A DNA stretch of 8,625 nucleotides from CAYLJO01 sp964383905 (GTDB lineage Bacteria; Acidobacteriota; Blastocatellia; Pyrinomonadales; Pyrinomonadaceae): contig CAYLJO010000253.1 of assembly GCA_964383905.1 (NCBI GenBank), positions 1 through 8,625 of the forward strand. Direction: 5' to 3'. The translations under genes and the position numbers were made by a program. Positions 1 to 5,113 of the stretch are shown here, in pieces. Each line of letters begins with the position of its first letter. Within the stretch, counting starts at the first letter, position 1. The notes below the pieces were generated by a model. That model was given only the letters and a program-made list of their open reading frames with translations, was not told where the DNA came from and did not search any database.

Positions 1-23
1 CCTATGCTAACCTACTGCTCGAT

Positions 24-40
24 AAAATGAAATTCATTTT
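24..40. promoter_or_regulatory. Perfect 17-bp dyad, operator-like
   Basis: AAAATGAA at 24-31 and TTCATTTT at 33-40 are exact reverse complements around a single central A. A one-base centre is too tight for an RNA hairpin, so a protein-binding operator is more plausible than a terminator. It lies about 180 bases upstream of the ligase start in an AT-rich leader. No regulator can be named from the sequence, and the dyad may belong to whatever gene lies left of the window. Confidence 0.35.
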
Positions 41-160
41 GTTAGGAGTTCTAAGTCAGCCATATCGGTTTCTTCCTTTAATTCTATAGCAGAAGCTTTT
101 AGGATATAGCGAAATGCTACCATGTAGAATGGTTACCCTTAATTTTTGGTGATTGTGTAC

Positions 161-182
161 AGGTACTCAAGAGGTACTCAAA
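161..182 (+). repeat. Two tandem 11-bp repeats, AGGTACTCAA(G/A)
   Basis: AGGTACTCAAG (161-171) is followed directly by AGGTACTCAAA (172-182). The spacing of 11 is about one helical turn, so both copies face the same side of the DNA. A third, inverted core, GAGTAC at 208-213, overlaps the Shine-Dalgarno of the following ligase gene. This looks like a binding-site cluster for a transcription factor controlling that gene, but no known consensus is recognised. Confidence 0.4.
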
Positions 183-204
183 ACAGCATTTTTATCATCT
201 GCAT

Positions 205-210
205 AAGGAG
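205..210 (+). promoter_or_regulatory. Shine-Dalgarno of the ligase gene
   Basis: AAGGAG at 205-210 is a strong match to the anti-Shine-Dalgarno. It ends 12 bases before the ATG at 223, slightly longer than usual, and is the best support for that start. Confidence 0.6.
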
Positions 211-222
211 TACTAACCTCGC

Positions 223-1338
223 ATGGCAAGCACAGAAGGGTTCACCATCGGTGTCGAGGAGGAGTATCAAATTATTGACGCGAGAACGCGCGAGCTTCGT
301 CCGCGTGCCCATCGCATCCTGCCGGGAGCGCAGGCGGCAGTTGGTGACAGGGTGACGCCTGAACTCTACCTGTCACAAATAGAGATCGGCACGCCCGTCT
401 GCCGCACGCTCGCGGATGTCCGCGCTGAGCTGGTGCATTTGCGGCGCGAAGTGATCACAGCGGCGGAAAGGGATGGTAGCCGAATTGCTGCCGCCGGAAC
501 GCACCCGTTCTCACACTGGGAAGGCCAGCAGATCACCCCGAAGGGACGCTACATAGGCATCGAGCAGGACTATCAACAACTCGCGCGCGAGCAACTCATC
601 TTCGGTTGTCACGTACACGTCGGCATCAATGATCGTGAAGCGGCTATCCAGGTAATGAACCGTGCCCGCCCGTGGCTGGCAGTGATGCTCGCGCTGACGG
701 CGAATTCTCCTTTCTGGCTGGGAGTAGACACCGGCTATGCAAGCTTTCGTACTGAGATCTGGCGCCGGTGGCCGACCGCGGGTACGCCGCACGCTTTTGC
801 TTCGCGCGCCGAGTATGACGCGCTTGTTGAGGCTCTGGTGCAGACCGAAAGCATCACGGACGCGACGAAGATTTATTGGGACGTGCGTCCCAGCGCGCGC
901 TTTGAGACGATTGAGTTTCGTGTAACGGACGTATGCATGATGGTGGACGAAGCGGTAATGGTGGCCGGACTCACGCGCGCACTGGCGAGAACCTGTTACA
1001 CGGCGGCAATGCGCGATGAGCCTTTTGTGGATGTGCGGCCCGAACTTTTACGCGCCGCAAAATGGCGCGCGGCACGTTATGGTCTTGACGCAGACTTGAT
1101 AGACGTGTTGGCCCGGCGGGCAGTTCCGGCGCACGAAATGATCGAGAAGTTTCTCGTCTTCTTACGCCCGCTGCTTGAAGAGAATGGAGAGTGGGCCGAG
1201 ATTTCGTCGCTCCTGCGCGATGTGATCAAGCGCGGCACAGGTGCAGCACGGCAGCGTCAGGCATACATGCGCTCAGGCCGCTTTGAAGATGTCGTTGATT
1301 TGATTGTTACCGAAACGGCAAAGGGTGTAACCGATTGA
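223..1338 (+). CDS. ybdK: Carboxylate-amine ligase, YbdK/GCS2 family
   Basis: An ATP-dependent carboxylate-amine ligase related to glutamate-cysteine ligase type 2. The E. coli member YbdK has weak glutamate-cysteine ligase activity, and the natural substrate is often uncertain. The 371-residue length fits the family. Visible hallmarks are the N-terminal FTIGVEEEYQI block (7-17), whose acidic residues belong to the ATP/metal site of the fold, GTHPF (92-96), GCHVHVGI (128-135), NSPFWLG (161-167), the TGYASFRTEIWRRWP stretch (170-184) and the RFETIEFRVTD strand (226-236). No signal peptide is seen, so it is cytoplasmic. AAGGAG at 205-210 supports the start. The gene stands alone and converges on the next gene across a terminator. 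The family call is secure. Whether it makes gamma-glutamylcysteine or another amide cannot be told from sequence, and no glutathione synthetase lies nearby. Confidence 0.93.
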   Translation: MASTEGFTIGVEEEYQIIDARTRELRPRAHRILPGAQAAVGDRVTPELYLSQIEIGTPVCRTLADVRAELVHLRREVITAAERDGSRIAAAGTHPFSHWEGQQITPKGRYIGIEQDYQQLAREQLIFGCHVHVGINDREAAIQVMNRARPWLAVMLALTANSPFWLGVDTGYASFRTEIWRRWPTAGTPHAFASRAEYDALVEALVQTESITDATKIYWDVRPSARFETIEFRVTDVCMMVDEAVMVAGLTRALARTCYTAAMRDEPFVDVRPELLRAAKWRAARYGLDADLIDVLARRAVPAHEMIEKFLVFLRPLLEENGEWAEISSLLRDVIKRGTGAARQRQAYMRSGRFEDVVDLIVTETAKGVTD

Positions 1339-1376
1339 ACCGCAGAGGACGCGGAGGAAAAGCTGGATATCTGCAA

Positions 1377-1412
1377 AAAGAGCGCAGGGCCCTTGTTGTC
1401 TCTGCGCTCTTT
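1377..1412. terminator. Rho-independent terminator between convergent genes
   Basis: AAAGAGCGCAG (1377-1387) and CTGCGCTCTTT (1402-1412) form a perfect 11-bp stem with a 14-base loop. On the minus strand the stem runs into five T residues (the A run at 1375-1379), giving a classic terminator for the zinc-ribbon gene that ends at 1449. On the plus strand it is followed by the weaker TTTAGTTT, so it probably also stops ligase transcription. Confidence 0.8.
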
Positions 1413-1422
1413 AGTTTGCCGC

Positions 1423-1445
1423 CAATGAGAGGTCAGTTCTCATTG
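1423..1445. other. Short hairpin just after the zinc-ribbon gene stop
   Basis: CAATGAGA (1423-1430) and TCTCATTG (1438-1445) form a perfect 8-bp stem with a 7-base loop, only 3 bases beyond the TAG stop of the minus-strand gene. There is no T run. It may protect the mRNA 3' end or act with the stronger terminator at 1377-1412. Confidence 0.45.
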
Positions 1446-1448
1446 CTT

Positions 1449-2594
1449 CTAATGGCTGGCGCCCCCTTCTCTTTCGGCGCGCTCCTTCGCCGCGGCGATG
1501 ACGGCCTTCAATCGCGCGATCTTCTGCTCGTGCGTTTCTCCCGGCACCGGGCCCGATGCGCCGGGGATGGGGTTTCTTGGCGCGGCTGACTTGGGCGGCA
1601 CTGCAGGCGACTTCTTCGGCACCGAATCCGGCGCAAGGTCTGCGGCCGTCTCCGCCCCGGCGGCAGGCGAAGCGGTTGCCGCAGCCGGGCTCAATGGCAC
1701 GGCTGAAGCCATGCCGGTCGAAGCCTGCGCTTCGGCGGCCGGTCGATGCGCGTCGGCCTGCGCGGATGAATCCATGCCCGAAGTGGAAGCGGCGGTCGGT
1801 GTCGTGTGTCCAGCGGGCTGAGCTGCAGCCGGCTCTCCCTCACCCGCCGCCTCCTGACGCCGCTTGGCCTCGGCGACTACAGCTCTGAGGCGCGCGATCT
1901 TCTGCTCGTGTGTCTCTCCCGGCACCGGCCCGGATGCTCCGGGTATCGGACCTAATGAGGTCTTAGGAGCAGATTTCGCCGGAGGCTTAGCCGCAACCGG
2001 TGCGGCGGCCTTTTCGCCCGTCGCCTTGCGCGCTTGAGCTTCTGCGAGAAGCCGCGCTTTTTTCTCTTCAGGAGTTTCGCCGGCGGGCGCAGGTGTGGCG
2101 GCGGGCTGCGCGGCAGCTCGTTTGGGCGCGGCAGCAGGCGCAGCGGCCTTGGCGGGAGCATGCTCCGCCTGCGGTTCTGCCAGCACGTGCACCCCTTTTT
2201 CATTCTTTGTAATCGCCGGCAGCGTGCCGCCAGCCGCTTGCAGGAGGGCCGCGAGTTCTCTTTCGACGAAGCGCTGCTGCTTGTCGGGATCACGTACATG
2301 CCCCAGCGGCGGACCCATGTAGAGCGTGCCGCACACCTGGCATTTGAAAAGCACGTCGTTGCCGCGGAGGTGCTCTTCGGCTGCCTCGCCGCCCGTGCGC
2401 AACTGCTTCAAATGGCCGTTACACAGCTTACCCTTCTCATTTCTCTGATTACAGACGGTCTGGGCGTTCGTGATCTTTTGCGGTACGTTAGACGCTGATT
2501 CTTGTGGCCCGCTCGCCTCAGTTTTCGCTGCGGACGCGACGACACTTTGCGGCGTGTTAGCGTTGACATTCGTTTCGGACGCGTTGGCTGACAT
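1449..2594 (-). CDS. Zinc-ribbon protein with Ala/Pro linkers and three helical repeats
   Basis: Function unrecognised; 381 residues from the ATG at 2594. An in-frame TTG at 2675 would add 27 residues, but that stretch lies over repeat-like spacer DNA and a promoter match, so the ATG is preferred even though its Shine-Dalgarno is weak. Order of parts: a Ser/Ala/Asn-rich N-terminus (1-43); a four-cysteine module with C48, C58, C85 and C88 (C-x9-C and C-x2-C), likely one zinc ribbon, extending through LYMGPPLGHV to about 100; a charged helix (about 103-121); then low-complexity Ala/Pro/Lys sequence interrupted by three copies of a motif, GETxEx-K-x-ARL followed by Ala-rich helix, at 172-190, 215-248 and 341-374. 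The last two copies share the preceding block PIPGASGPVPGETHEQKIARL. No signal peptide or membrane segment is seen, so it should be cytoplasmic. The ribbon suggests nucleic-acid or protein binding; that is inference only. Confidence 0.85.
   Translation of the reverse strand: MSANASETNVNANTPQSVVASAAKTEASGPQESASNVPQKITNAQTVCNQRNEKGKLCNGHLKQLRTGGEAAEEHLRGNDVLFKCQVCGTLYMGPPLGHVRDPDKQQRFVERELAALLQAAGGTLPAITKNEKGVHVLAEPQAEHAPAKAAAPAAAPKRAAAQPAATPAPAGETPEEKKARLLAEAQARKATGEKAAAPVAAKPPAKSAPKTSLGPIPGASGPVPGETHEQKIARLRAVVAEAKRRQEAAGEGEPAAAQPAGHTTPTAASTSGMDSSAQADAHRPAAEAQASTGMASAVPLSPAAATASPAAGAETAADLAPDSVPKKSPAVPPKSAAPRNPIPGASGPVPGETHEQKIARLKAVIAAAKERAEREGGASH
1473..1574 (-). repeat. Internal coding repeat, C-terminal copy
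   Basis: Encodes residues 341-374 of the zinc-ribbon protein (NPIPGASGPVPG, then THEQKIARLKAV and an Ala-rich helix). It closely matches 1851-1952 at both protein and DNA level, and part of the match keeps identical codons. This indicates a duplication within the gene rather than convergence. Confidence 0.85.
1851..1952 (-). repeat. Internal coding repeat, middle copy
   Basis: Encodes residues 215-248 of the zinc-ribbon protein and pairs with the copy at 1473-1574. A shorter, more diverged third copy (GETPEEKKARLLAEAQARK, residues 172-190) is encoded at 2025-2081 and lacks the PIPGASGPVP lead-in. The linker between middle and last copies is about 90 residues of Ala/Ser/Pro-rich sequence. Confidence 0.85.
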
Positions 2595-2655
2595 AACTTT
2601 CTTTTGATTCCCTTTGCCAGATCTTAGATGAGATGCAACCTGCGCAAACAAATTT

Positions 2656-2683
2656 ATCTTACACGGAGAAGTCAAAATGCAAA
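2656..2683 (-). promoter_or_regulatory. Candidate promoter of the zinc-ribbon gene
   Basis: On the minus strand TTTGCA (2683-2678) and TAAGAT (2661-2656) are separated by 16 bases, each matching four of six positions of the sigma-70 consensus. Transcription would begin near 2649, downstream of the TTG at 2675, which favours translation from the ATG at 2594. Confidence 0.35.
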
Positions 2684-2770
2684 AGTAAAAAGGCCAAAGT
2701 GTGGACCAGAGATCAAATTAATCGAAAGTGGTATCGGCCTGACTTTTCCTCTTTACCTTTTCCTTCTGCC
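2665..2770. repeat. Degenerate 7-bp-periodic arms in divergent spacer
   Basis: Left arm, plus strand 2665-2699, reads as five heptamers: GGAGAAG, TCAAAAT, GCAAAAG, TAAAAAG, GCCAAAG. Right arm, 2743-2770, reads CTTTTCC, TCTTTAC, CTTTTCC, TTCTGCC. The arms are in opposite orientation: read toward its own gene, each is a pyrimidine-rich tract of roughly CTTTTGC units. About 43 ordinary bases separate them. The units are diverged, so part of the periodicity could be chance. Confidence 0.4.
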
Positions 2771-2775
2771 TTTCA

Positions 2776-2784
2776 TGCTATGCT
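2776..2784 (+). promoter_or_regulatory. Candidate extended -10 for the Nudix gene
   Basis: TGCTATGCT at 2776-2784 fits an extended -10 (TG, one base, then TATGCT, four of six consensus positions), with no good -35. Transcription would begin around 2791, within a few bases of the ATG at 2794, so the mRNA would be essentially leaderless. This agrees with the lack of a clear Shine-Dalgarno. Confidence 0.35.
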
Positions 2785-2793
2785 AAGCGGCGC

Positions 2794-3255
2794 ATGTTAA
2801 GAAGATTGCTCGGTTCTCTGTGGCGCGGTGCGCCGAAGAGCTTACGGCGATGGAGCGTGAGGCTGATCGAGCCGCGCTTCACAGTCTCGACGGGGGCGGT
2901 GGTTCTGGATGAGCGTGGCCGCGTGCTACTGCTCAACCACGTCTTTCGCACAGGCCACGGCTGGGGCATCCCCGGCGGCTTCATCGGAAAGGGCGAGCAA
3001 CCCGATGAAGCCCTCAGGCGTGAATTGCGGGAAGAGGTCGGGCTGGAGCTTGAGAGCGCACGGCTGGCTTTTGCGCGCACGCTTAAGAAGCAGGGCCAGG
3101 TTGAAATAGTCTTCCGGTGCCGCGCGCGCGGGCCTGTACGGTCGCGGAGTCTTGAGGTCAAAAGCGCGGAATGGTTTGCGTTGGATGCGCTCCCGCAGGA
3201 ATTGACCCGCGAACAACACCGGGTGATCCAACGCGCCTTGAATGAGGAACAGTAG
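2794..3255 (+). CDS. Nudix hydrolase
   Basis: Hydrolyses a nucleoside diphosphate linked to another group, releasing a phosphate-containing leaving group; cytoplasmic and Mg2+-dependent by family. The full Nudix box G-x5-E-x7-RE-x2-EE-x-G-L is present at residues 62-84, including metal ligands R76-E77 and E80-E81. The 153-residue length is typical of single-domain members. A basic N-terminus (1-27, with several Leu-Arg pairs) precedes the first strand FTVSTGAVVLD (29-39). There is no second domain that would identify the substrate, so MutT-like, ADP-ribose or other activity cannot be chosen. It is followed 95 bases later on the same strand by the phosphoribosyltransferase gene and may be cotranscribed. 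The start has no obvious Shine-Dalgarno. Confidence 0.92.
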   Translation: MLRRLLGSLWRGAPKSLRRWSVRLIEPRFTVSTGAVVLDERGRVLLLNHVFRTGHGWGIPGGFIGKGEQPDEALRRELREEVGLELESARLAFARTLKKQGQVEIVFRCRARGPVRSRSLEVKSAEWFALDALPQELTREQHRVIQRALNEEQ

Positions 3256-3337
3256 CCGTCCTAAGATGAAGATAGGTTTAACGAAAATTAATGGTGGTCG
3301 CCGGAATGATCAAGTCGCTTTTCTATATCTTGCTTGT

Positions 3338-3342
3338 GGGAG
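3338..3342 (+). promoter_or_regulatory. Shine-Dalgarno of pyrE-like gene
   Basis: GGGAG at 3338-3342 ends 8 bases before the ATG at 3351, an ideal spacing that fixes the start. Confidence 0.65.
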
Positions 3343-3350
3343 ACTAAAGA

Positions 3351-3959
3351 ATGGTAAACCTGATTCCATCACCTGAGACGGTGATGCAAATCTTAAAGCG
3401 CACGGGGGCCTACCGCGAAGGCCATTTCGTTTACCCGTCGGGCAAACACACTCCTCACTACTTTCAGATGCCGCTCGCCTTCCGCTACTATGACACGGCG
3501 CGGGTGTTGGCCGTCGCTTTAAGCCGCAAGTTTCGCATCGAAAGGGATGTCTCCAGTCAGTTGCCGAAAGTCGCGATCATCAGCCCGAGTTCCGGCGGCA
3601 TCCCCGTCGCTTTTGGTGTGCGTGAGGCCCTCAGCGCTGAGCAGATTTACTGGGCCGAAAAAGAGGGCGACAGTCGCATGTTTCGTCAGTACGTCAATCA
3701 GGGTGAAGTCCACCCGTGCATCATCGTCGACGATATCATCCGGAGCGGCCAGGCCGTCGAAGAGACGGCCAATCTGGTCAAAGAACTGGGCGCAAAAATC
3801 ATCGGCTGCGGCAGCATCGTGCGCTTCACTTCTGCCCTGACTCATCTCGACGATGTGCCGATTAAGTCCCTGGTAGAGTTTGACTCAAAGCTGTACGACA
3901 GCGGCGAAGAGTGCATCGAGTGCAAACGTGAGGCGCCCGTCGAGCACTTAAGATTCTAA
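3351..3959 (+). CDS. pyrE: Orotate phosphoribosyltransferase-like (Thermus-type PyrE)
   Basis: Expected to transfer ribose-5-phosphate from PRPP to orotate, giving orotidine monophosphate in de novo pyrimidine synthesis; cytoplasmic. The 202 residues show the type I phosphoribosyltransferase fold: N-terminal GAYREGHFVYPSGKHTPHYF (19-38), the SPSSGGIPVAFGV loop (78-90), the IYWAEKEGDSRMF segment (99-111) where classical enzymes carry their catalytic lysines, and the PRPP-binding strand and loop CIIVDDIIRSGQAV (123-136) with the paired Asp. The AEKEGDSRMF arrangement and the C-terminal CxxC (C178, C181) resemble the Thermus-type OPRT rather than the E. coli type. No other pyrimidine gene lies in the window, so substrate rests on similarity alone; a related purine or pyrimidine phosphoribosyltransferase is possible. 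GGGAG at 3338-3342 supports the start. Confidence 0.85.
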   Translation: MVNLIPSPETVMQILKRTGAYREGHFVYPSGKHTPHYFQMPLAFRYYDTARVLAVALSRKFRIERDVSSQLPKVAIISPSSGGIPVAFGVREALSAEQIYWAEKEGDSRMFRQYVNQGEVHPCIIVDDIIRSGQAVEETANLVKELGAKIIGCGSIVRFTSALTHLDDVPIKSLVEFDSKLYDSGEECIECKREAPVEHLRF

Positions 3960-3966
3960 GAACGTG

Positions 3967-4006
3967 AATAGATAGAAGCTTCTACTATCTACGGTTGACA
4001 ATTGAT
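3967..4006. repeat. 7-bp-periodic dyad in convergent spacer
   Basis: The whole gap between two convergent genes is 51 bases and is mostly this element. CTTCTAC (3979-3985), TATCTAC (3986-3992) and GGTTGAC (3993-3999) are consecutive heptamers. The left side holds the inverse: TAGATAG (3969-3975) is the exact complement of CTATCTA (3985-3991), giving a 7-bp stem with a 9-base loop, and TAGAAGCTTCTA (3973-3984) is itself palindromic. No T run follows on either strand, so it is a weak terminator at best. Confidence 0.5.
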
Positions 4007-4010
4007 GGGC

Positions 4011-4625
4011 TTACATTTCATGGCGATTGGCGAGCGCTTTATCCATCGTCACTTCATCGACATATTCGAGGTCACTGCCGACGGGCATTCCCATCGCGAT
4101 GCGTGTCACGCGCACGCCGAGCGGCTTTAACAGGCGACTGATGTAGTTGGCCGTCGCCTCGCCTTCCGTGTTCGGATTGGTGGCGAGAATAACTTCACTC
4201 ACTTCCACGCCGTCATTATTCTCCGGTTTCAAGCGCGGCAGGAGATTCGCCAGGTGCAGATCGTCCGGGCTGATCCCGCGGATCGGCGACAGGCTTCCGT
4301 GCAGCACGTGGTAGAGACCCTTGTAGCTGCGCGTCTTCTCAACCGCCACCAGATTGTACGGCTCTTCGACGATGCAGATCATCGAGCGGTCGCGCGTCGT
4401 CGAGGCGCAGAAGCGGCACGGGTCAACGTCCGTCAGATTGTTGCACACGGAACAGAAACCGATGCGCCGCTTGACCTCGCGGAGCGCCTCGACGAAGCGT
4501 TCGACGTCGGCCTCCTCCGTGCGCAGGATGTGGAACGCCAGGCGCTGCGCCGACTTTTGTCCGATGCCCGGCAGGCGTTTGAATTCGTCTATTAATTTGG
4601 TGACCGGCTCGGCATATTCAAGCAT
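4011..4625 (-). CDS. recR: Recombination mediator RecR
   Basis: With RecF and RecO, RecR helps load RecA onto gapped single-stranded DNA; a cytoplasmic ring-forming DNA-binding protein. The 204 residues match the family from end to end: helix-hairpin-helix FKRLPGIGQKSAQRLAFHIL (15-34), the four-cysteine zinc motif C58-x2-C61 and C70-x2-C73, the Toprim domain beginning ICIVEEPYNL (83-92) with the conserved glutamates, the VLHGSLSPIRGISPDDL block (107-123), ATNPNTEGEATANYI (148-162) and the C-terminal GSDLEYVDEVTMDKAL (183-198). It lies 76 bases after ybaB on the same strand and is probably cotranscribed. No Shine-Dalgarno is visible before the ATG; a large hairpin sits directly upstream, so translation may rely on coupling or on RNA structure. 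Confidence 0.97.
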   Translation of the reverse strand: MLEYAEPVTKLIDEFKRLPGIGQKSAQRLAFHILRTEEADVERFVEALREVKRRIGFCSVCNNLTDVDPCRFCASTTRDRSMICIVEEPYNLVAVEKTRSYKGLYHVLHGSLSPIRGISPDDLHLANLLPRLKPENNDGVEVSEVILATNPNTEGEATANYISRLLKPLGVRVTRIAMGMPVGSDLEYVDEVTMDKALANRHEM

Positions 4626-4636
4626 AAGAATATTTC

Positions 4637-4703
4637 GAGTTTTGAGCTCCGAAGTTCCGGTTCAAACTTAACTCGAGGCATGGAACATCGGAGCCCGAAA
4701 CTT
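4637..4703. repeat. 7-bp-periodic inverted repeat between ybaB and recR
   Basis: Plus-strand heptamers GAGTTTT, GAGCTCC, GAAGTTC, CGGTTCA run from 4637 to 4664. On the minus strand GTTTCGG, GCTCCGA, TGTTCCA run from 4701 to 4681. The arms pair: 4646-4658 with 4682-4694 (12 of 13 bases) plus five outer pairs, 4638-4642 with 4698-4702. The base of the stem reaches the ybaB stop codon (4702-4704) on one side and ends about 12 bases from the recR ATG on the other. An alternative stem, 4636-4645 with 4662-4675, uses the same outer left arm, so the two folds exclude each other. Confidence 0.6.
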
Positions 4704-5016
4704 AAAAGAGGCCGCCGAGTCCGGGCGGGAGCATGCCGCCGAGCTTGCTTTTCATGGCTTCGTCAACCTTGCGGTTCGCCTCGTTGATGGCGGCGAGGAT
4801 CATGTCCTGCAGCATCTCGACATCGCCTTCTTTCACGGCTTCCGGATCGATCTTCAGCGATTGGATCTCGTGGTTGCCCTTCATCTGAACGGTGACTACG
4901 CCACCGCCCGACGAAGCGTCGACGCGCAGCTCTTCCATCTCCTTCGCCATCTTTTCCTGCATCTGCTGCGCCTGCTTCATCATCTGTTGAATGTTGAGCC
5001 CGCCGGGAAATTTCAT
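4702..5016 (-). CDS. ybaB: YbaB/EbfC nucleoid-associated protein
   Basis: A small dimeric DNA-binding protein of the YbaB/EbfC family, found with recR in many bacteria and linked to nucleoid organisation and DNA repair. From the ATG at 5016 it has 104 residues, typical for the family: FPGGLNIQQMMKQAQQMQEKM (3-23, start of the long coiled-coil helix), the central strands with SSGGGVVTVQMKGNHEI, the LKIDPEAV block, and a C-terminal helix ending in a glycine-rich tail (MLPPGLGGLF). AGAGGT seven bases before the ATG is a good Shine-Dalgarno and rules out the upstream in-frame TTG at 5100. It leads a two-gene unit with recR; dnaX, the usual upstream neighbour, is absent and a helicase is divergent instead. 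Confidence 0.95.
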   Translation of the reverse strand: MKFPGGLNIQQMMKQAQQMQEKMAKEMEELRVDASSGGGVVTVQMKGNHEIQSLKIDPEAVKEGDVEMLQDMILAAINEANRKVDEAMKSKLGGMLPPGLGGLF

Positions 5017-5071
5017 CGAAATTACCTCTCTTATCGGTTGATTGATAGATTTGAGAATTCGCCCCGTCACC

Positions 5072-5100
5072 ATCCTAGCTTTCATCAAGCCCGAACGCAA
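5072..5100 (-). promoter_or_regulatory. Candidate promoter of ybaB-recR
   Basis: On the minus strand TTGCGT (5100-5095) and TAGGAT (5077-5072) are 17 bases apart, matching three and four of six consensus positions. This would give a leader of about 50 bases carrying the ybaB Shine-Dalgarno. Confidence 0.3.
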
Positions 5101-5113
5101 CCTCAGGCAAATA

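Noticed and set aside
34..123. 29-codon minus-strand frame in the AT-rich leader
   Set aside because: It is bounded by stops, has no ribosome site and no recognisable motif, and the segment is low in GC, where chance frames of this size are common.
511..792. Minus-strand frame of 93 codons inside the ligase gene
   Set aside because: It is antisense to a well-supported conserved coding region and has no family motif; GC-rich genes often leave antisense frames open.
1339..1412. Counting the ligase 3' spacer as another heptamer element
   Set aside because: CGCAGAG (1341-1347) and CTCTGCG (1400-1406) are exact complements, but the intervening units fit a 9-base step (CGCAGAGGA, CGCGGAGGA) as well as a 7-base one, so it was left out of the heptamer set.
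2034..2498. Plus-strand frame of 154 codons opposite the zinc-ribbon gene
   Set aside because: The minus strand shows a coherent zinc ribbon and duplicated motifs at codon level, whereas this frame gives an Arg/Ala-rich sequence with no motif.
2595..2675. TTG-initiated N-terminal extension of the zinc-ribbon protein
   Set aside because: The extension runs over a promoter match and heptamer-like spacer sequence and shows no conserved feature.
4254..4595. Plus-strand frame of 113 codons opposite recR
   Set aside because: RecR is intact and matches its family throughout; the antisense frame is a by-product.
5017..5100. TTG-initiated extension of YbaB
   Set aside because: The ATG at 5016 has a good Shine-Dalgarno and gives the family's normal length.
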